DNA of 64,000 bases from Streptomyces liangshanensis (GCF_011694815.1 NZ_CP050177.1:3975001-4039000); one strand, 5' to 3'; counted from the first letter of the stretch, positions 35,939 through 47,134 are shown. Notes: generated by a model from the letters alone, not told the origin. A program made the numbers and translations.

Positions 35939-36316
35939 TCAGTCCTCGTCGGGGAGTGCGACGTTGAGGGCCCACGACACGACGGAGATGATCAGCCCGC
36001 CGAGTACGGCGGTCCAGAAGCCGTCCACGTGGAAGTCGAGGGTCAGCTTGTCGGCGAGCCAGGACGTCAGCAGCAGCATGAGGGCGTTGATCACCAGGGT
36101 TATGAGCCCGAGCGTGAGGATGAACAGCGGCAGTGTGAGCAGCTTCACGATCGGCTTGACGATCGCGTTGACGAGGCCGAGGACGAGGGCGACGAGCACC
36201 AGGGACAAGGCCTTGCGGCCGGTGCTGTCGCCGCTCAGGGTGATGTCGTGGATCAGCCAGATGGCGACCGCCAGTGCCCCGGCGTTGGCGATCGTCTTGA
36301 CTAGGAAATTCTTCAT
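35939..36316 (-). CDS. Phage-holin family 4-like small membrane protein
   Basis: 125 residues from ATG 36316 (the frame runs to 36340). Four helices, with GLVNAIVKPIVKLLTLPLFILTLGLITLVINALMLLL typical of the PF04020 superfamily. These proteins are common in Actinobacteria and are not proven holins. First gene of the operon with ptpA and the lyase. Only 14 bp separate its ATG from that of the divergent cupin gene, so neither has a normal leader. Confidence 0.82.
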   Translation of the reverse strand: MKNFLVKTIANAGALAVAIWLIHDITLSGDSTGRKALSLVLVALVLGLVNAIVKPIVKLLTLPLFILTLGLITLVINALMLLLTSWLADKLTLDFHVDGFWTAVLGGLIISVVSWALNVALPDED

Positions 36317-36330
36317 GGTGTGATCGTGAC

Positions 36331-36648
36331 ATGAAGGCATTTCGACTTGATGAGCTGGAGGCGGAGCGCGCCGCCAACGACGGGGCGTATCTGCAGTTCG
36401 TGCGGGAACGCAACATGTCCGTGGGGTTGTACGCGCTGGACGCCGGTGAGACGGATCCGCAGCGGCCGCACAGTCAGGACGAGGTGTACTTCGTCGTGAG
36501 CGGGCGGGCGTCGATCACGGTCGGTATGGAGACGACCGCGGTCGGGCGGGGCAGTGTGGTGTACGTGCCGGCGGGGGTGGCGCACAAGTTCCACCACATC
36601 ACGGAGGATCTGCGGGTGATGGTGGTCTTCTCGCCGCCGGAGGGCTGA
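36331..36648 (+). CDS. Small cupin-domain protein
   Basis: 105 residues: conserved cupin barrel DPQRPHSQDEVYFVVSGRASITVG, then VVYVPAGVAHKFHHI. The His/Glu set (H, E, H) could bind a metal. Function unknown; may be a small-molecule sensor or isomerase. No ribosome site can fit in the 14-bp divergent gap; a leaderless mRNA is likely. Confidence 0.85.
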   Translation: MKAFRLDELEAERAANDGAYLQFVRERNMSVGLYALDAGETDPQRPHSQDEVYFVVSGRASITVGMETTAVGRGSVVYVPAGVAHKFHHITEDLRVMVVFSPPEG

Positions 36649-36873
36649 GCGCGGCGGCGTCGCCCCGGAGTGCCGGATCCGTGGGGGCGGGTCTTCCGGG
36701 CCGGATCCCTCGGGGCCGGACGGCCGGACCCTCAGGGCGGGCTCAGGGTCGGATCAGGGGAGAGCGGGGGCTCCGGGCCCTCCGTCGGCGCGCCCGCGGA
36801 TCTAGCATCGGGGATGTCAGGTCGACGCCTCGGGTGTCGATGTGCGAGGTACTGGGCGAAGCGAGGTAGGACG

Positions 36874-37095
36874 ATGGCCGTGCGGGAGATATTCACGGGG
36901 ATGCCGTGGTGGGTGAAGTGGATCGCGGTGCCCGTGATCGCCATCGTCGTGTTCGGCGGGCTGATCGCCACGGTGGTCGGCATTCTGATCTCGCTGCTCT
37001 TCAAGCTGCTGCTCTTCGTCGCGATCGTCGGCGGGCTCGTCTATGTCGTACGCAAGTTCCTGTCGTCCTCGTCGTCGTCGCGCGGCGACTGGTAG
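36874..37095 (+). CDS. DUF5326-type small membrane protein
   Basis: 73 residues from ATG 36874 with GAGGTAGG 5 bases upstream. Two adjacent hydrophobic helices (13-35 and 38-60), then a Ser-rich tail SSSSSRGDW. Known only as a conserved streptomycete small protein. Upstream spacer 36649-36873 has no visible gene. Confidence 0.8.
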   Translation: MAVREIFTGMPWWVKWIAVPVIAIVVFGGLIATVVGILISLLFKLLLFVAIVGGLVYVVRKFLSSSSSSRGDW

Positions 37096-37293
37096 GCGCG
37101 GCGACTGGCAGGGCCGTACGGGCGTTAGCCCGCGCGGGGGAAAGGTGAACGGGAAACCACTCCTCGGCGTGGCCTGCCCCTAGAGTGACAATCCTCTGCC
37201 GCGCCCTCGGAAAGCACCGTGGGAGATCGTCCCGGCCTGCGGTTCATACGATCCTTCCGGGCGGGGCCTCAGGATTCCCTCGGGGGTGACCTC

Positions 37294-38073
37294 ATGCCCA
37301 CAGCCGCCACCGCTCCGCGTCCCGCGGCGCCCACCCTCATCGGGTCCGTCCGGCGGGCGCTGCGCCTGCTGGAGGCGGCGGCCTCCCACCCCGACGGCGC
37401 CCCCGCGAAACAGCTGGCCCGCGAGGCCGGGCTGCCCCTGCCGACGGCGTACCACCTGCTGCGCACGCTCACGCACGAGGGTTATCTGCGGCGCGAGAGC
37501 GGGGTGTTCGTCCTCGGTGACGCCGCGCAGCGGCTGGTGAGCGGCGAGGGGCTGCAGAATCGTCGCAGCAAGATCACGGACGCGATCGGGCGCTGGCGTG
37601 ACGCGATCGGCGTCCCGGTGTACTTCGCGGTCTACCACGAGGGTGAGATCGACCTGGTGTCCGTGGCGGACAGCCCGGCGCGGCCGGCTGTCGCCGAGTG
37701 GGCCGACTTCCGCGAGACGGGCCATGCCCACGCGATCGGCCTGTGCCTGCTGAGCCAGCTCGACGACGCGTCGCGGGACGATCACCTTGACCGCCATCCC
37801 GTGAGCCCTCTCACCCCCCATTCCGTGCCCGACCGGGTCGCCCTGCTGGAGCGCCTCGGGTCGCTGGGGCGGATGGAGCCGGTCGTGGAGCGGCAGGAGT
37901 ACGCGCTCGGCACGGTCTGTGCCGCGGTGCCCATCACCGCCGGTTCGACGGCCGCCGCGATGGCCATTTCCGTACCTTGTCACCGGGAGGATCAGTTGCT
38001 CCCGGCGGTGGAGCGGTTACGGAGAGAGATCAGTTCTCTGCTGACCTCGGTCGCCTTCTCTATCGGTATCTGA
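37294..38073 (+). CDS. ssgR: IclR-type regulator SsgR, activator of ssgA; contains a TTA codon
   Basis: 259 residues from ATG 37294 (the open frame begins at 37219; CGGGGG is the nearest purine tract). N-terminal winged HTH (IGSVRRALRLLEAAASHPDG...LPLPTAYHLLRTLTHEGYL), and C-terminal IclR effector domain from ~90. Known: SsgR directly activates the adjacent ssgA in S. coelicolor. Codon 242 (38017-38019) is TTA, the codon read by the bldA tRNA; it sits close to the C-terminus, followed by another rare codon AGA. If bldA-dependent, ssgA expression would follow developmental control. Confidence 0.94.
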   Translation: MPTAATAPRPAAPTLIGSVRRALRLLEAAASHPDGAPAKQLAREAGLPLPTAYHLLRTLTHEGYLRRESGVFVLGDAAQRLVSGEGLQNRRSKITDAIGRWRDAIGVPVYFAVYHEGEIDLVSVADSPARPAVAEWADFRETGHAHAIGLCLLSQLDDASRDDHLDRHPVSPLTPHSVPDRVALLERLGSLGRMEPVVERQEYALGTVCAAVPITAGSTAAAMAISVPCHREDQLLPAVERLRREISSLLTSVAFSIGI

Positions 38074-38169
38074 AAAATTACTCCTTGTGATCTGCTGGCC
38101 CGTCCAGGACTATGGCGTCAAGAGGGTCAGGGATCATTCCCAGCCACAGCTTCATCTACTCCGGAGTAC

Positions 38170-38607
38170 ATGATGCGCGAGTCGGTCCAGGCCGAGGTTT
38201 TGATGAGTTTCCTCGTCTCAGAGGAGCTCTCGTTCCGTATCCCGGTGGAACTGCACTACGAGATGGGGGATCCGTACGCGGTGCGGATGACGTTCCATCT
38301 GCCGGGTGATGCCCCCGTGACCTGGACCTTTGGCCGTGAGCTGCTGCTGGACGGCATCAACACGCCCAGTGGTGACGGTGACGTGCACATCTCGCCGACC
38401 GAGCCGGAGGATCTTTCCGATGTTCATATCCGACTCCAGGTCGGCGAGGACCACGCGTTGTTCCGCGTGAGTGCCGCGCCGGTCGTGGCCTTCCTGGACC
38501 GTACGGACCGGCTGGTCCCGCTCGGCCAGGAGCGCACGCTCGGTGACTTCGAGGGCAGCCTCGAGGAGGCGCTCGGCCGCATCCTGGCGGAGGAGAACGC
38601 GGGCTGA
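38170..38607 (+). CDS. ssgA: Sporulation and cell division protein SsgA
   Basis: 145 residues from ATG 38170 (M-M-R-E-S...). GGAG at 38163-38166 fits this start or 38173; ATG 38203 (MSFLVSEELSFRI) gives the shorter form used for other species. Full SALP family sequence: VTWTFGRELLLDG, GDGDVHISP, VAFLDRTDRLVPLGQE. It has no known fold outside the family. Known: SsgA localises to future septum and branch sites and activates sporulation-specific division. The N-terminus MRESVQAEV matches what I recall of the S. griseus form. Downstream of ssgR, 96 bp gap. Confidence 0.96.
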   Translation: MMRESVQAEVLMSFLVSEELSFRIPVELHYEMGDPYAVRMTFHLPGDAPVTWTFGRELLLDGINTPSGDGDVHISPTEPEDLSDVHIRLQVGEDHALFRVSAAPVVAFLDRTDRLVPLGQERTLGDFEGSLEEALGRILAEENAG

Positions 38608-38636
38608 CCGTCACGGGGCGACGCGGGCCGGCGCCG

Positions 38637-39980
38637 TCACTTCTTGCGGCGGCGGCCCCTGCTGCCGTGCGGGCGCAGCGGCAGGCCCTGTCCCGGCACG
38701 GTGGGCGCCGTCCGCGGCCCCGCCGTCCCCGGCCGGTCCGCGGACACCACGAGCGCCGCGAGGGCCGTGGTCACGGGCACGGACGCGACCAGGCCGATCG
38801 ATCCCACGAGGGTCCGTACGATCTCCTCGGCGACCAGCTCGCTGTTGGCGACCGTGCCCACGCCGGACTGCGCGATGGAGAAGAGCAGCAGCAGGGGCAG
38901 CGCGGCGCCCGCGTAGGCCAGGACGAGCGTGTTGACGACCGACGCGATGTGGTCGCGGCCGATGCGGATCCCCGCCCGGTAGAGGGCACGTGGTCCCATC
39001 GACGGGTCTGCGGCGTGCAGTTCCCAGACCGCCGAGGTCTGGGTCACGGTCACGTCGTCGAGGACACCGAGCGACCCGATGATCACTCCGGCCAGCAGCA
39101 GGCCGCTCATGTCGATGTGCGGGTACAGCCCGTGGATCAGGCCGGTGCTGTCGTCTGTGTTGCCGGTCAGGCTCGCCCAGCCGATGAAGATCGACCCCAG
39201 CAGTCCGATGAGCATCAGGGAGACCAGTGTGCCGATGACCGCGACCGAGGTTCTCGCGGTCAGCCCGTGGCACATGTAGAGCGCGATGAGCATGATCGCG
39301 CTGGCCCCGACCACGGCGACGACCAGCGGGTTCGAGCCTTGCAGCACCGCGGGGAGGATGAAGAGTGTCAGCACTCCGAAGGAGACCGCGAGGGCGATCA
39401 GCGCCATCAGTCCGCGCAGCCGTCCCACCACGACCACCGCGAGGGCGAAGATCCCGGCGAGGAGGGCCATGGGGACGTGCCGGTCGACGTCGGTGACCGA
39501 GTACTGGAGATCGTGGGGCGCGTCGGGCGCGTACGCCAGGACGACGCCCTGTTTCACGTGAAACTGCCGCGGCGCGTCCGGCTGGACGACCTCGACGAAC
39601 GTGCGGCCCTTCTCCTTGCCGCTGGTGACCTCGACCGTGGCCTTCTTGCACTTCCCGGTCTGGGCCTGCTCCGCCTCCCGCCCCTCGGGCGTCGAGGTGT
39701 CGCCGGTGGACGGGACCTGGGAGGCGTTCACGTCCTTGCAGTCGACCGCCTGGAGCTTCACCACCTGACCCTGCTCGGTCTGCCGGTCGAAGCCGACCCC
39801 CGAGCGCTCATGGGCGGGCGCGCCGCCGGGCCACAGGACGACCAGACCCACGACCACGGCCGCGGCGAACGGGATCAGCACCGCGGCGATGACCTTGCGG
39901 AGGTGCTGGGAGACCGGCTCGGCGGGCCCATGGCTGTGCGTGTGGCCGTGCGTTTCGTGGCTCTGCTGGGATGAGGTCAC
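38637..39980 (-). CDS. YibE/F-like multi-TM membrane protein
   Basis: 447 residues from GTG 39980; the frame is open beyond, but His-rich THGHTHSHG follows this GTG, as in relatives. TM1 near 25-47, then an extracytoplasmic domain (~50-150) with FHVKQG encoded by a parS site, then about seven TM helices. YibE/F signature DMSGLLLAGVIIGSLGVLDD and VAEEIVRTLVGSIGL. Function not established; a polytopic protein perhaps related to transport. Basic C-terminus GSRGRRRKK. Confidence 0.85.
   Translation of the reverse strand: MTSSQQSHETHGHTHSHGPAEPVSQHLRKVIAAVLIPFAAAVVVGLVVLWPGGAPAHERSGVGFDRQTEQGQVVKLQAVDCKDVNASQVPSTGDTSTPEGREAEQAQTGKCKKATVEVTSGKEKGRTFVEVVQPDAPRQFHVKQGVVLAYAPDAPHDLQYSVTDVDRHVPMALLAGIFALAVVVVGRLRGLMALIALAVSFGVLTLFILPAVLQGSNPLVVAVVGASAIMLIALYMCHGLTARTSVAVIGTLVSLMLIGLLGSIFIGWASLTGNTDDSTGLIHGLYPHIDMSGLLLAGVIIGSLGVLDDVTVTQTSAVWELHAADPSMGPRALYRAGIRIGRDHIASVVNTLVLAYAGAALPLLLLFSIAQSGVGTVANSELVAEEIVRTLVGSIGLVASVPVTTALAALVVSADRPGTAGPRTAPTVPGQGLPLRPHGSRGRRRKK
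39550..39565. other. parS: parS site 6
   Basis: TGTTTCACGTGAAACT, 15 of 16. Inside the YibE/F-like gene, encoding part of QFHVKQG in the extracytoplasmic domain. Confidence 0.92.
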
Positions 39981-40061
39981 CCCCCGATCATCGCAAGAAG
40001 CCGGAGGCCCTCTGTTCAGCACGCCGGTCATGGGGCTAGCGTGGACACACCTTTGCACACG

Positions 40062-42012
<1,951 letters not shown>

Positions 42013-42155
42013 CTCCGTGAGGTGAGTGAGATGGGGTGGGCGGGGGACTCCGGCTGCGGCCGGGTGTCCCTTCGCCCACCGCGGTGGTGCCCCCCTGCCC
42101 CGGGCCCAGTGCGGCCGCGGATGGCCCGGGACTGTCCGGGATGGCCCGGGGTGGG

Positions 42156-42989
42156 TTACTCGGGCTTGTGTTCCGGGCCGCCGAAGTCGGGGCTGGTGAA
42201 GTCCGGGCTGCTGAACGTGGGGCGCTGGTGGGCCGCCGAGCCTTCGTCGGGGCTGGAGAAGCCGGGGTGGCTGTAGCCGATCTTGGGCAGGTGCCCCACC
42301 GTACGGGCCGGTCCCGGCGCCGCCCGGCCCGCGGTCGGGTCGGCGAGGGCCCTGCGCAGGAAGGGCAGGATGCCGCGCTCCAGGAGGGCGTGGCGCCAGG
42401 CCTCCCTGGCCCGGGCGACCTCGTCCGGCAGCTCGCCGCCGGACTCCTCGGCGGCGGGGACCTGGGTGGCCCCGTTGCGTACCGCCGTGATCAGCAGGCC
42501 GACTGCCGCGCCGAGGATCCCGACCACGGTGACCGCGCCGAAGAACCAGCCCACCGCGAGCAGGGAGTCGGCGAAGGCGGGCGCCGAGGTGACGGCCCTG
42601 AGGAGGTAGCCGACGAGAAGGAAGATCAGGGCCGCGGTGCCGCCCAGGACAGGGACCAGGACGGTGATGACGGCCGCGAAACCCGCGCCCGTGTCGTCAT
42701 CCTCCTCGGTGGTGGCGGGCTCCCGGACGGAGCCGCTCAGCGCCGGGGAGGCGACCGGGGAGCGGAACTCCTCGCGCATCTTGGCGTAGTGCTCGTACTC
42801 GGCGGCCGCGGCGGTGGCTATGAGCGTGGTGGCGTTGAGGGCCATCGTGCGCAACTGCTCGGCGTTCAGCCGCCGGCCCACGTCGGCCAGGTCCGGGCGG
42901 TCGTGCGCGGTGCGCAGAGCCTCGTCGAGGATCCGCTCGAAATCCGCGCGATCCTCGCTCAGCAGGTGCGGAGCGCTTTTCATGTGCAT
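42156..42989 (-). CDS. Two-TM membrane protein of unknown function
   Basis: 277 residues from ATG 42989 (ATG 42983 two codons in). Residues 1-70 are a helical soluble domain (HLLSEDRADFERILDEALRTAHDRPDLADVG in part). TM helices lie at about 105-130 and 140-165. Then a soluble tail with DEVARAREAWRHALLERGILPFLRRAL and low-complexity SSPDFTSPDFGG repeats at the C-terminus. No family recognised with certainty; conserved-looking in streptomycetes. Confidence 0.75.
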   Translation of the reverse strand: MHMKSAPHLLSEDRADFERILDEALRTAHDRPDLADVGRRLNAEQLRTMALNATTLIATAAAAEYEHYAKMREEFRSPVASPALSGSVREPATTEEDDDTGAGFAAVITVLVPVLGGTAALIFLLVGYLLRAVTSAPAFADSLLAVGWFFGAVTVVGILGAAVGLLITAVRNGATQVPAAEESGGELPDEVARAREAWRHALLERGILPFLRRALADPTAGRAAPGPARTVGHLPKIGYSHPGFSSPDEGSAAHQRPTFSSPDFTSPDFGGPEHKPE

Positions 42990-43114
42990 CCCCCGATGCT
43001 CCGTAGGGCCGATGCGCCCGTGTGAACGGGCGGTTGGCGGAAACGGAAGGAGAGCCTGCTACGGATAAGCCGATGGTAGAGCTGTTTTGCCGCGCGGTGA
43101 CAGGGGGTTTCCGG

Positions 43115-43142
43115 AAAACACCGGATCCATGTCGATCCGGTG
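43115..43142 (-). terminator. Terminator of the metallophosphatase gene
   Basis: 9-bp stem CACCGGATC / GATCCGGTG followed on the minus strand by TTTT (AAAA at 43115-43118), 17 bp after the stop. Confidence 0.8.
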
Positions 43143-43158
43143 GTGGGCGGGAGAGCGG

Positions 43159-44289
43159 TCAGTTGTCCAGCGGCAGCCGGACCACCAGCAGTTTCCCCGC
43201 CATGGTCACTCCGCCGTCCATGGCGATGGCCAGACCGTCCGCGTACACGTGGGGCCCTTCCACGACGGGGCCGCCGCCCTCGCCGTCCGACGCGTCCTCG
43301 GTGCCGACCTCGCCCAGGAGATACGGAATGGGGCTGTGGCCGTGGACGACGCGCTGTCCGCCGTACGTGGAGAGCAGTTCCTGTACGGCCTCGGGGCCGC
43401 CCTCGTCGCGGAACGCGAAGCGCTTGGTGAGCTTGCGGAACACGTCCCAGCATTCGTCCGCGTCGTTGCGGGTGAGGATCTGGTGGACGGTGTCGTTGAC
43501 GTCGTCGATGGACGAGCCGTAGTCCAGGTAGGCCGTGGTGTCGGAGTGCATCAGCAGATGCCCGTCCTCCTCGACGACCGCGTCGAGCCGCGACATCCAC
43601 TGGAGGTGGACGTCCTGGAGGCGCTCCATGTCGGACTTCTGACCCCCGTTGAGGAGCCAGGCCGCCTGGAAGGTGGCCGTGCCGGCCCCGGAGTTCACGG
43701 GGGTGTCGCCGAAGCGCTTGGCGCCCAGGAGCAGCAGTTCGTGATTGCCCATCAGGGCCTTGCAGTAGCCGCCGGCCGCCGCCGCCTCGGCGGAGAGCCG
43801 CATCACGAGGTCGATGACGCCGATGCCGTCGGGCCCGCGGTCGGTGAAGTCGCCGAGGAACCAGAGCCGGGCGTTGCCGGCCGACCAGTTGCCGGCGGCG
43901 TCGATGAGGCCCTGTTCGCCGAGCGCGGCGAGGAGTTGGTCGAGGTAGCCGTGGACGTCGCCGACGACGTAGAGCGGGCCGGGTCCGCCCGGCTCGGGGA
44001 GTTCGTCGGGTGCGAGGTGCAGCTGCACGGTCACCCCTTCCGGGCCGATCACCGGGAGGTCGCGCTCGGTCGGTGTGTAGCCGTCCGGGAGCTCGTCGTC
44101 GGGGATCGCGTTGCCGGGATGCCCGGACATGGAGATGTGCGCGGCCTCGTGGCCGTGCTCCCGCTGCCCGGACTGTTCGGGATGCCCCGGCTGCCCGGAC
44201 TGCACGGGAACCTGCGCGTACGGCGGGACGCGGAAGTCGCGCAACGTCGCCGTCCGCACCGCGGGTCCCTGACCGGCCCCCTGTGTCAT
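43159..44289 (-). CDS. Metallophosphoesterase (calcineurin-like, Ser/Thr phosphatase type)
   Basis: 376 residues from ATG 44289 (MTQGAGQGPAV); the ORF extends to 44322. The N-terminal ~100 residues are disordered (Pro/Gln/His-rich), then the five classical motifs: YVVGDVHGYLDQLL, WFLGDFTDRGPDG, LMGNHELLLLG, and later VVHGHSPIPY. A cytoplasmic bimetal phosphatase of the PPP/diadenosine tetraphosphatase group; it could remove Ser/Thr phosphates or hydrolyse nucleotides. Confidence 0.88.
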   Translation of the reverse strand: MTQGAGQGPAVRTATLRDFRVPPYAQVPVQSGQPGHPEQSGQREHGHEAAHISMSGHPGNAIPDDELPDGYTPTERDLPVIGPEGVTVQLHLAPDELPEPGGPGPLYVVGDVHGYLDQLLAALGEQGLIDAAGNWSAGNARLWFLGDFTDRGPDGIGVIDLVMRLSAEAAAAGGYCKALMGNHELLLLGAKRFGDTPVNSGAGTATFQAAWLLNGGQKSDMERLQDVHLQWMSRLDAVVEEDGHLLMHSDTTAYLDYGSSIDDVNDTVHQILTRNDADECWDVFRKLTKRFAFRDEGGPEAVQELLSTYGGQRVVHGHSPIPYLLGEVGTEDASDGEGGGPVVEGPHVYADGLAIAMDGGVTMAGKLLVVRLPLDN

Positions 44290-44524
44290 CGACCCCTCCA
44301 CCACCGTCGCGCCGCCGTACACCTCTCGGGCTCGCCCTCTCCGGTGGGTGTGTGCCCACCGGAGGTCAGGAAAGGTCCATGGTGTCGTGGGCCCATCATA
44401 GGAATCCCGCTCCTCCTGTGTGACGCACCAGGGGTGGTGAATCCTGTCGCACCTCGGGTTCGCCGGAGGTTTGCACGCCGATCACCCCAAATGTGCCGGG
44501 GGCCCGCGCCCCGGCAGCGCCCCG

Positions 44525-45637
44525 TCAGTCCCCCGCCGGGGACCTGGGGGCACTGACCGTGGTGCGGGGCGGGCGGCGTTGGGACGAGGTCCTGACGACC
44601 AGCTCGGTCGGTATCACCTGCTCGATGGGCGCCCCGGTGTTGATTCCTTCGATGGCGTCGATGAGGAGCTGGATGACGGCGGTCCCGATCCGGCGCGGTT
44701 TGAGGGAGAGCGTCGTGATGGGCGGTTCCGTCGTGGCGTACACGGTGGACTCGCTGCAACACACCAGCAGCAGGTCCTCGGGGACGCGCAGCCCGTACCG
44801 CCGGGCGGCGGCGAGCAGATCGGTGCCGTTGGGGTCGAAGAGCCCGTAGACGGCGTCCGGGCGGTCCGGGCGGGCGAGGAGCCGGTCGGCGGCGACGGCC
44901 CCCGCGCACGGGTCGTGGGCCGGGTAGGACTCGTACACCGGGTCCTGGCCGACCCGTTCGCACCAGCTCAGGTACGCGGAGGTGGAGAGGCGGGTGTACG
45001 TGTCGGTGGTGGTGCCGGTGAGCAGGCCGATCCGGCGGGCGCCCGCGTCGGCGAGGTGGTCGAGCAGGTCGAGGACGGCCGCCTCGTGGTCGTTGTCGAC
45101 CCAGGCGGTGACGGGGAGGGTGCCCGCGGGCCGGCCGTCGGAGACGACGGGCAGGCCCTGGCGTACGAGTTCGGTGACGACCGGGTCATGGTCGGAGGGG
45201 TCGATGACGACGGTGCCGTCGAGGGCGACGTTCGCCCAGACGTCGTGGCGTGAGGTGGCGGGGAGGATGACGAGGGCGTAGCCCCGGGCCAGCGCGGCGG
45301 AGGTGGCGGCTCTGGCCATCTCGGCGAAGTAGGCGAATTCGGTGAAGGTGAAAGGTTCATCCCCGTACGTCGTCACGGTCAGGCCGATGAGGCCCGATTT
45401 GCCGGTACGGAGGGTTCTGGCGGCGGCGGAAGGACGGTAGCCGAGGCGCTCGGCGACCTCTCGGACATGGCTTCTGGTGGCGTCGGGTAAACGCCCCTTG
45501 CCGTTGAGCGCGTCCGAGACAGTCGTGATGGAGACACCGGCTGCGGCTGCGACGTCCCGGATGCCCGCCCGACCCTGCCGGTTTCCCCGGCGGGTTGTGT
45601 CCGTCCGGCTCACCTGGTGTTTCCCTGCTGCTGTCAT
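44525..45637 (-). CDS. LacI family transcriptional regulator with a TTA codon
   Basis: 370 residues. HTH at ~25-48 (GIRDVAAAAGVSITTVSDALNGKGRL), then a sugar-binding-type effector domain. Codon 50 (45490-45488 on the minus strand) is TTA, right after the HTH in the hinge segment, which makes translation dependent on the bldA tRNA. No metabolic gene neighbours. ATG 45637 lacks a strong Shine-Dalgarno sequence. Target unknown; with a TTA it is probably a late, developmentally timed regulator. Confidence 0.9.
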   Translation of the reverse strand: MTAAGKHQVSRTDTTRRGNRQGRAGIRDVAAAAGVSITTVSDALNGKGRLPDATRSHVREVAERLGYRPSAAARTLRTGKSGLIGLTVTTYGDEPFTFTEFAYFAEMARAATSAALARGYALVILPATSRHDVWANVALDGTVVIDPSDHDPVVTELVRQGLPVVSDGRPAGTLPVTAWVDNDHEAAVLDLLDHLADAGARRIGLLTGTTTDTYTRLSTSAYLSWCERVGQDPVYESYPAHDPCAGAVAADRLLARPDRPDAVYGLFDPNGTDLLAAARRYGLRVPEDLLLVCCSESTVYATTEPPITTLSLKPRRIGTAVIQLLIDAIEGINTGAPIEQVIPTELVVRTSSQRRPPRTTVSAPRSPAGD

Positions 45638-45987
45638 GGCCAGCCGATATTAGGGCGCGGGCGGGCGGTGGGGCCGGTCGCATATGCACCCCTCAGCAGG
45701 CACGTTTCTGCATGGTCAAAAGCACCCAATGTCCTTGGAAGAAGTGGGAGTTGTCCGTTCCCGCTGTGGTCTGGCATGCATCGGACGGCGTGTGCCTGTC
45801 GAAAGGTCCATGTTTCGAAGTTGTCTCAACTCACCTCTACGGGGGATGCGCGCCACGGCGCGGACCACGGGCGCGCGCCAGGGCGGCGTGCGCCCCCTGC
45901 TCCCGGGGCCTTCGCAAGGGCCCTGAATCCTCTTATGGTGAGCAGCATTGAAGTGCGACACCCGTGAACGGCCGAGGAGGACCTGCG
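45638..45987. other. Intergenic region between the LacI gene and hisC
   Basis: 350 bp. Contains AGTTG tct CAACT (45820-45832), too short to assign. No supported small gene: short open frames here have no ribosome site or family features. GAGGAGG at 45974-45980 is the hisC ribosome site. Confidence 0.4.
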
Positions 45988-47088
45988 GTGAGCAACACGA
46001 GCCCTGCGGTGGGCGGTACGGGGCCCCGGCTCCGCGTCGAGCTGGACGGCATCCCGACGTACAAGCCGGGCAAGCCCGCCGCGGTCGGCGGTCCCGCAGC
46101 CTTCAAGCTGTCCTCCAACGAGAACCCGTACCCGCCGCTGCCGGGCGTGATGGAGAAGGTGATCGCCACCGCGGGGCTCTTCCACCGCTATCCCGACCTG
46201 TCGTGCGCCGGCCTGGTGGACGAGCTGGCCGACCGCTTCTCCGTGCCGCCGGAGCACCTGGCGACGGGCACCGGCTCGGTGGGCGTGGCGCAGCAGCTGG
46301 TCCAGGCCACCGCCGGCCCCGGCGACGAGGTCATCTACGCCTGGCGCTCCTTCGAGGCGTACCCGATCATCACGCAGATCTCCGGCGCTTCCTCGGTGAA
46401 GGTGCCGCTGACCGGCGCCGAGGTGCACGACCTCGACGCGATGGCCGGCGCGATCACCGACCGGACGCGGCTGATCTTCGTCTGCAACCCCAACAACCCG
46501 ACCGGCACGGTGGTGCGCAGAGCCGAGCTGGAACGGTTCCTCGACCGGGTGCCCGAGGACGTCCTGGTGGTGCTGGACGAGGCGTACCGCGAGTTCATCC
46601 GCGACGCCGAGGTGCCCGACGGGGTGGATCTCTACCGCGAGCGCCCGAACGTGGCCGTGCTGCGTACCTTCTCCAAGGCGTACGGCCTGGCCGGTCTGCG
46701 GGTCGGGTTCGCCATAGCGCACGATCCGGTGGCGGCCGCGCTGCGGAAGACGGCCGTGCCCTTCGGGGTGAGCCAGATCGCCCAGGACGCGGCGGTGGCC
46801 TCGCTGCGCGCCGAGACGCAGCTGCTGGAGCGGGTCGATTCGCTGGTCGCCGAGCGGACCCGGGTGGCCGGCGCGCTGGCGGGGCAGGGCTGGACGGTGC
46901 CGGAGACCGAGGCGAACTTCGTCTGGCTGCGGCTCGGGGAGCGCACGCTCGACTTCGCGGCGGCCTGTGAGAAGGCCGGGGTGATGATCCGCCCCTTCGC
47001 GGGCGAGGGCGTACGGGTCACGATCGGGGAGACCGAGGCCAACGATCTCTTCCTCCAGGCGGCGGAGGCGTTCCTCAAGGAGCTGTGA
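45988..47088 (+). CDS. hisC: Histidinol-phosphate / aromatic aminotransferase
   Basis: 366 residues from GTG 45988, with GAGGAGG 7 bases upstream. Fold I aminotransferase: [31 protein letters not shown], and PLP lysine in [14 protein letters not shown] (~230). This second hisC-type gene outside the his operon in Actinobacteria often acts as Pat/HisC2 on aromatic 2-oxo acids; in vivo substrate undecided here. Confidence 0.9.
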   Translation: MSNTSPAVGGTGPRLRVELDGIPTYKPGKPAAVGGPAAFKLSSNENPYPPLPGVMEKVIATAGLFHRYPDLSCAGLVDELADRFSVPPEHLATGTGSVGVAQQLVQATAGPGDEVIYAWRSFEAYPIITQISGASSVKVPLTGAEVHDLDAMAGAITDRTRLIFVCNPNNPTGTVVRRAELERFLDRVPEDVLVVLDEAYREFIRDAEVPDGVDLYRERPNVAVLRTFSKAYGLAGLRVGFAIAHDPVAAALRKTAVPFGVSQIAQDAAVASLRAETQLLERVDSLVAERTRVAGALAGQGWTVPETEANFVWLRLGERTLDFAAACEKAGVMIRPFAGEGVRVTIGETEANDLFLQAAEAFLKEL

Positions 47089-47107
47089 CGGGCGGAAGAA
47101 CCGGATG

Positions 47108-47134
47108 AGGGCGGCCTCCTGAGGGGGCCGCCCT
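47108..47134 (+). terminator. Hairpin after hisC
   Basis: 9-bp arms AGGGCGGCC / GGCCGCCCT, 9-base loop, 19 bp past the hisC stop. Confidence 0.7.

Noticed and set aside
38096..38105. TGGCCCGTCC as an AdpA site before ssgA
   Set aside because: One mismatch in a degenerate consensus that is common by chance.
45617..45967. Small plus-strand frames upstream of hisC
   Set aside because: No ribosome site, no similarity; a long leader is more likely.
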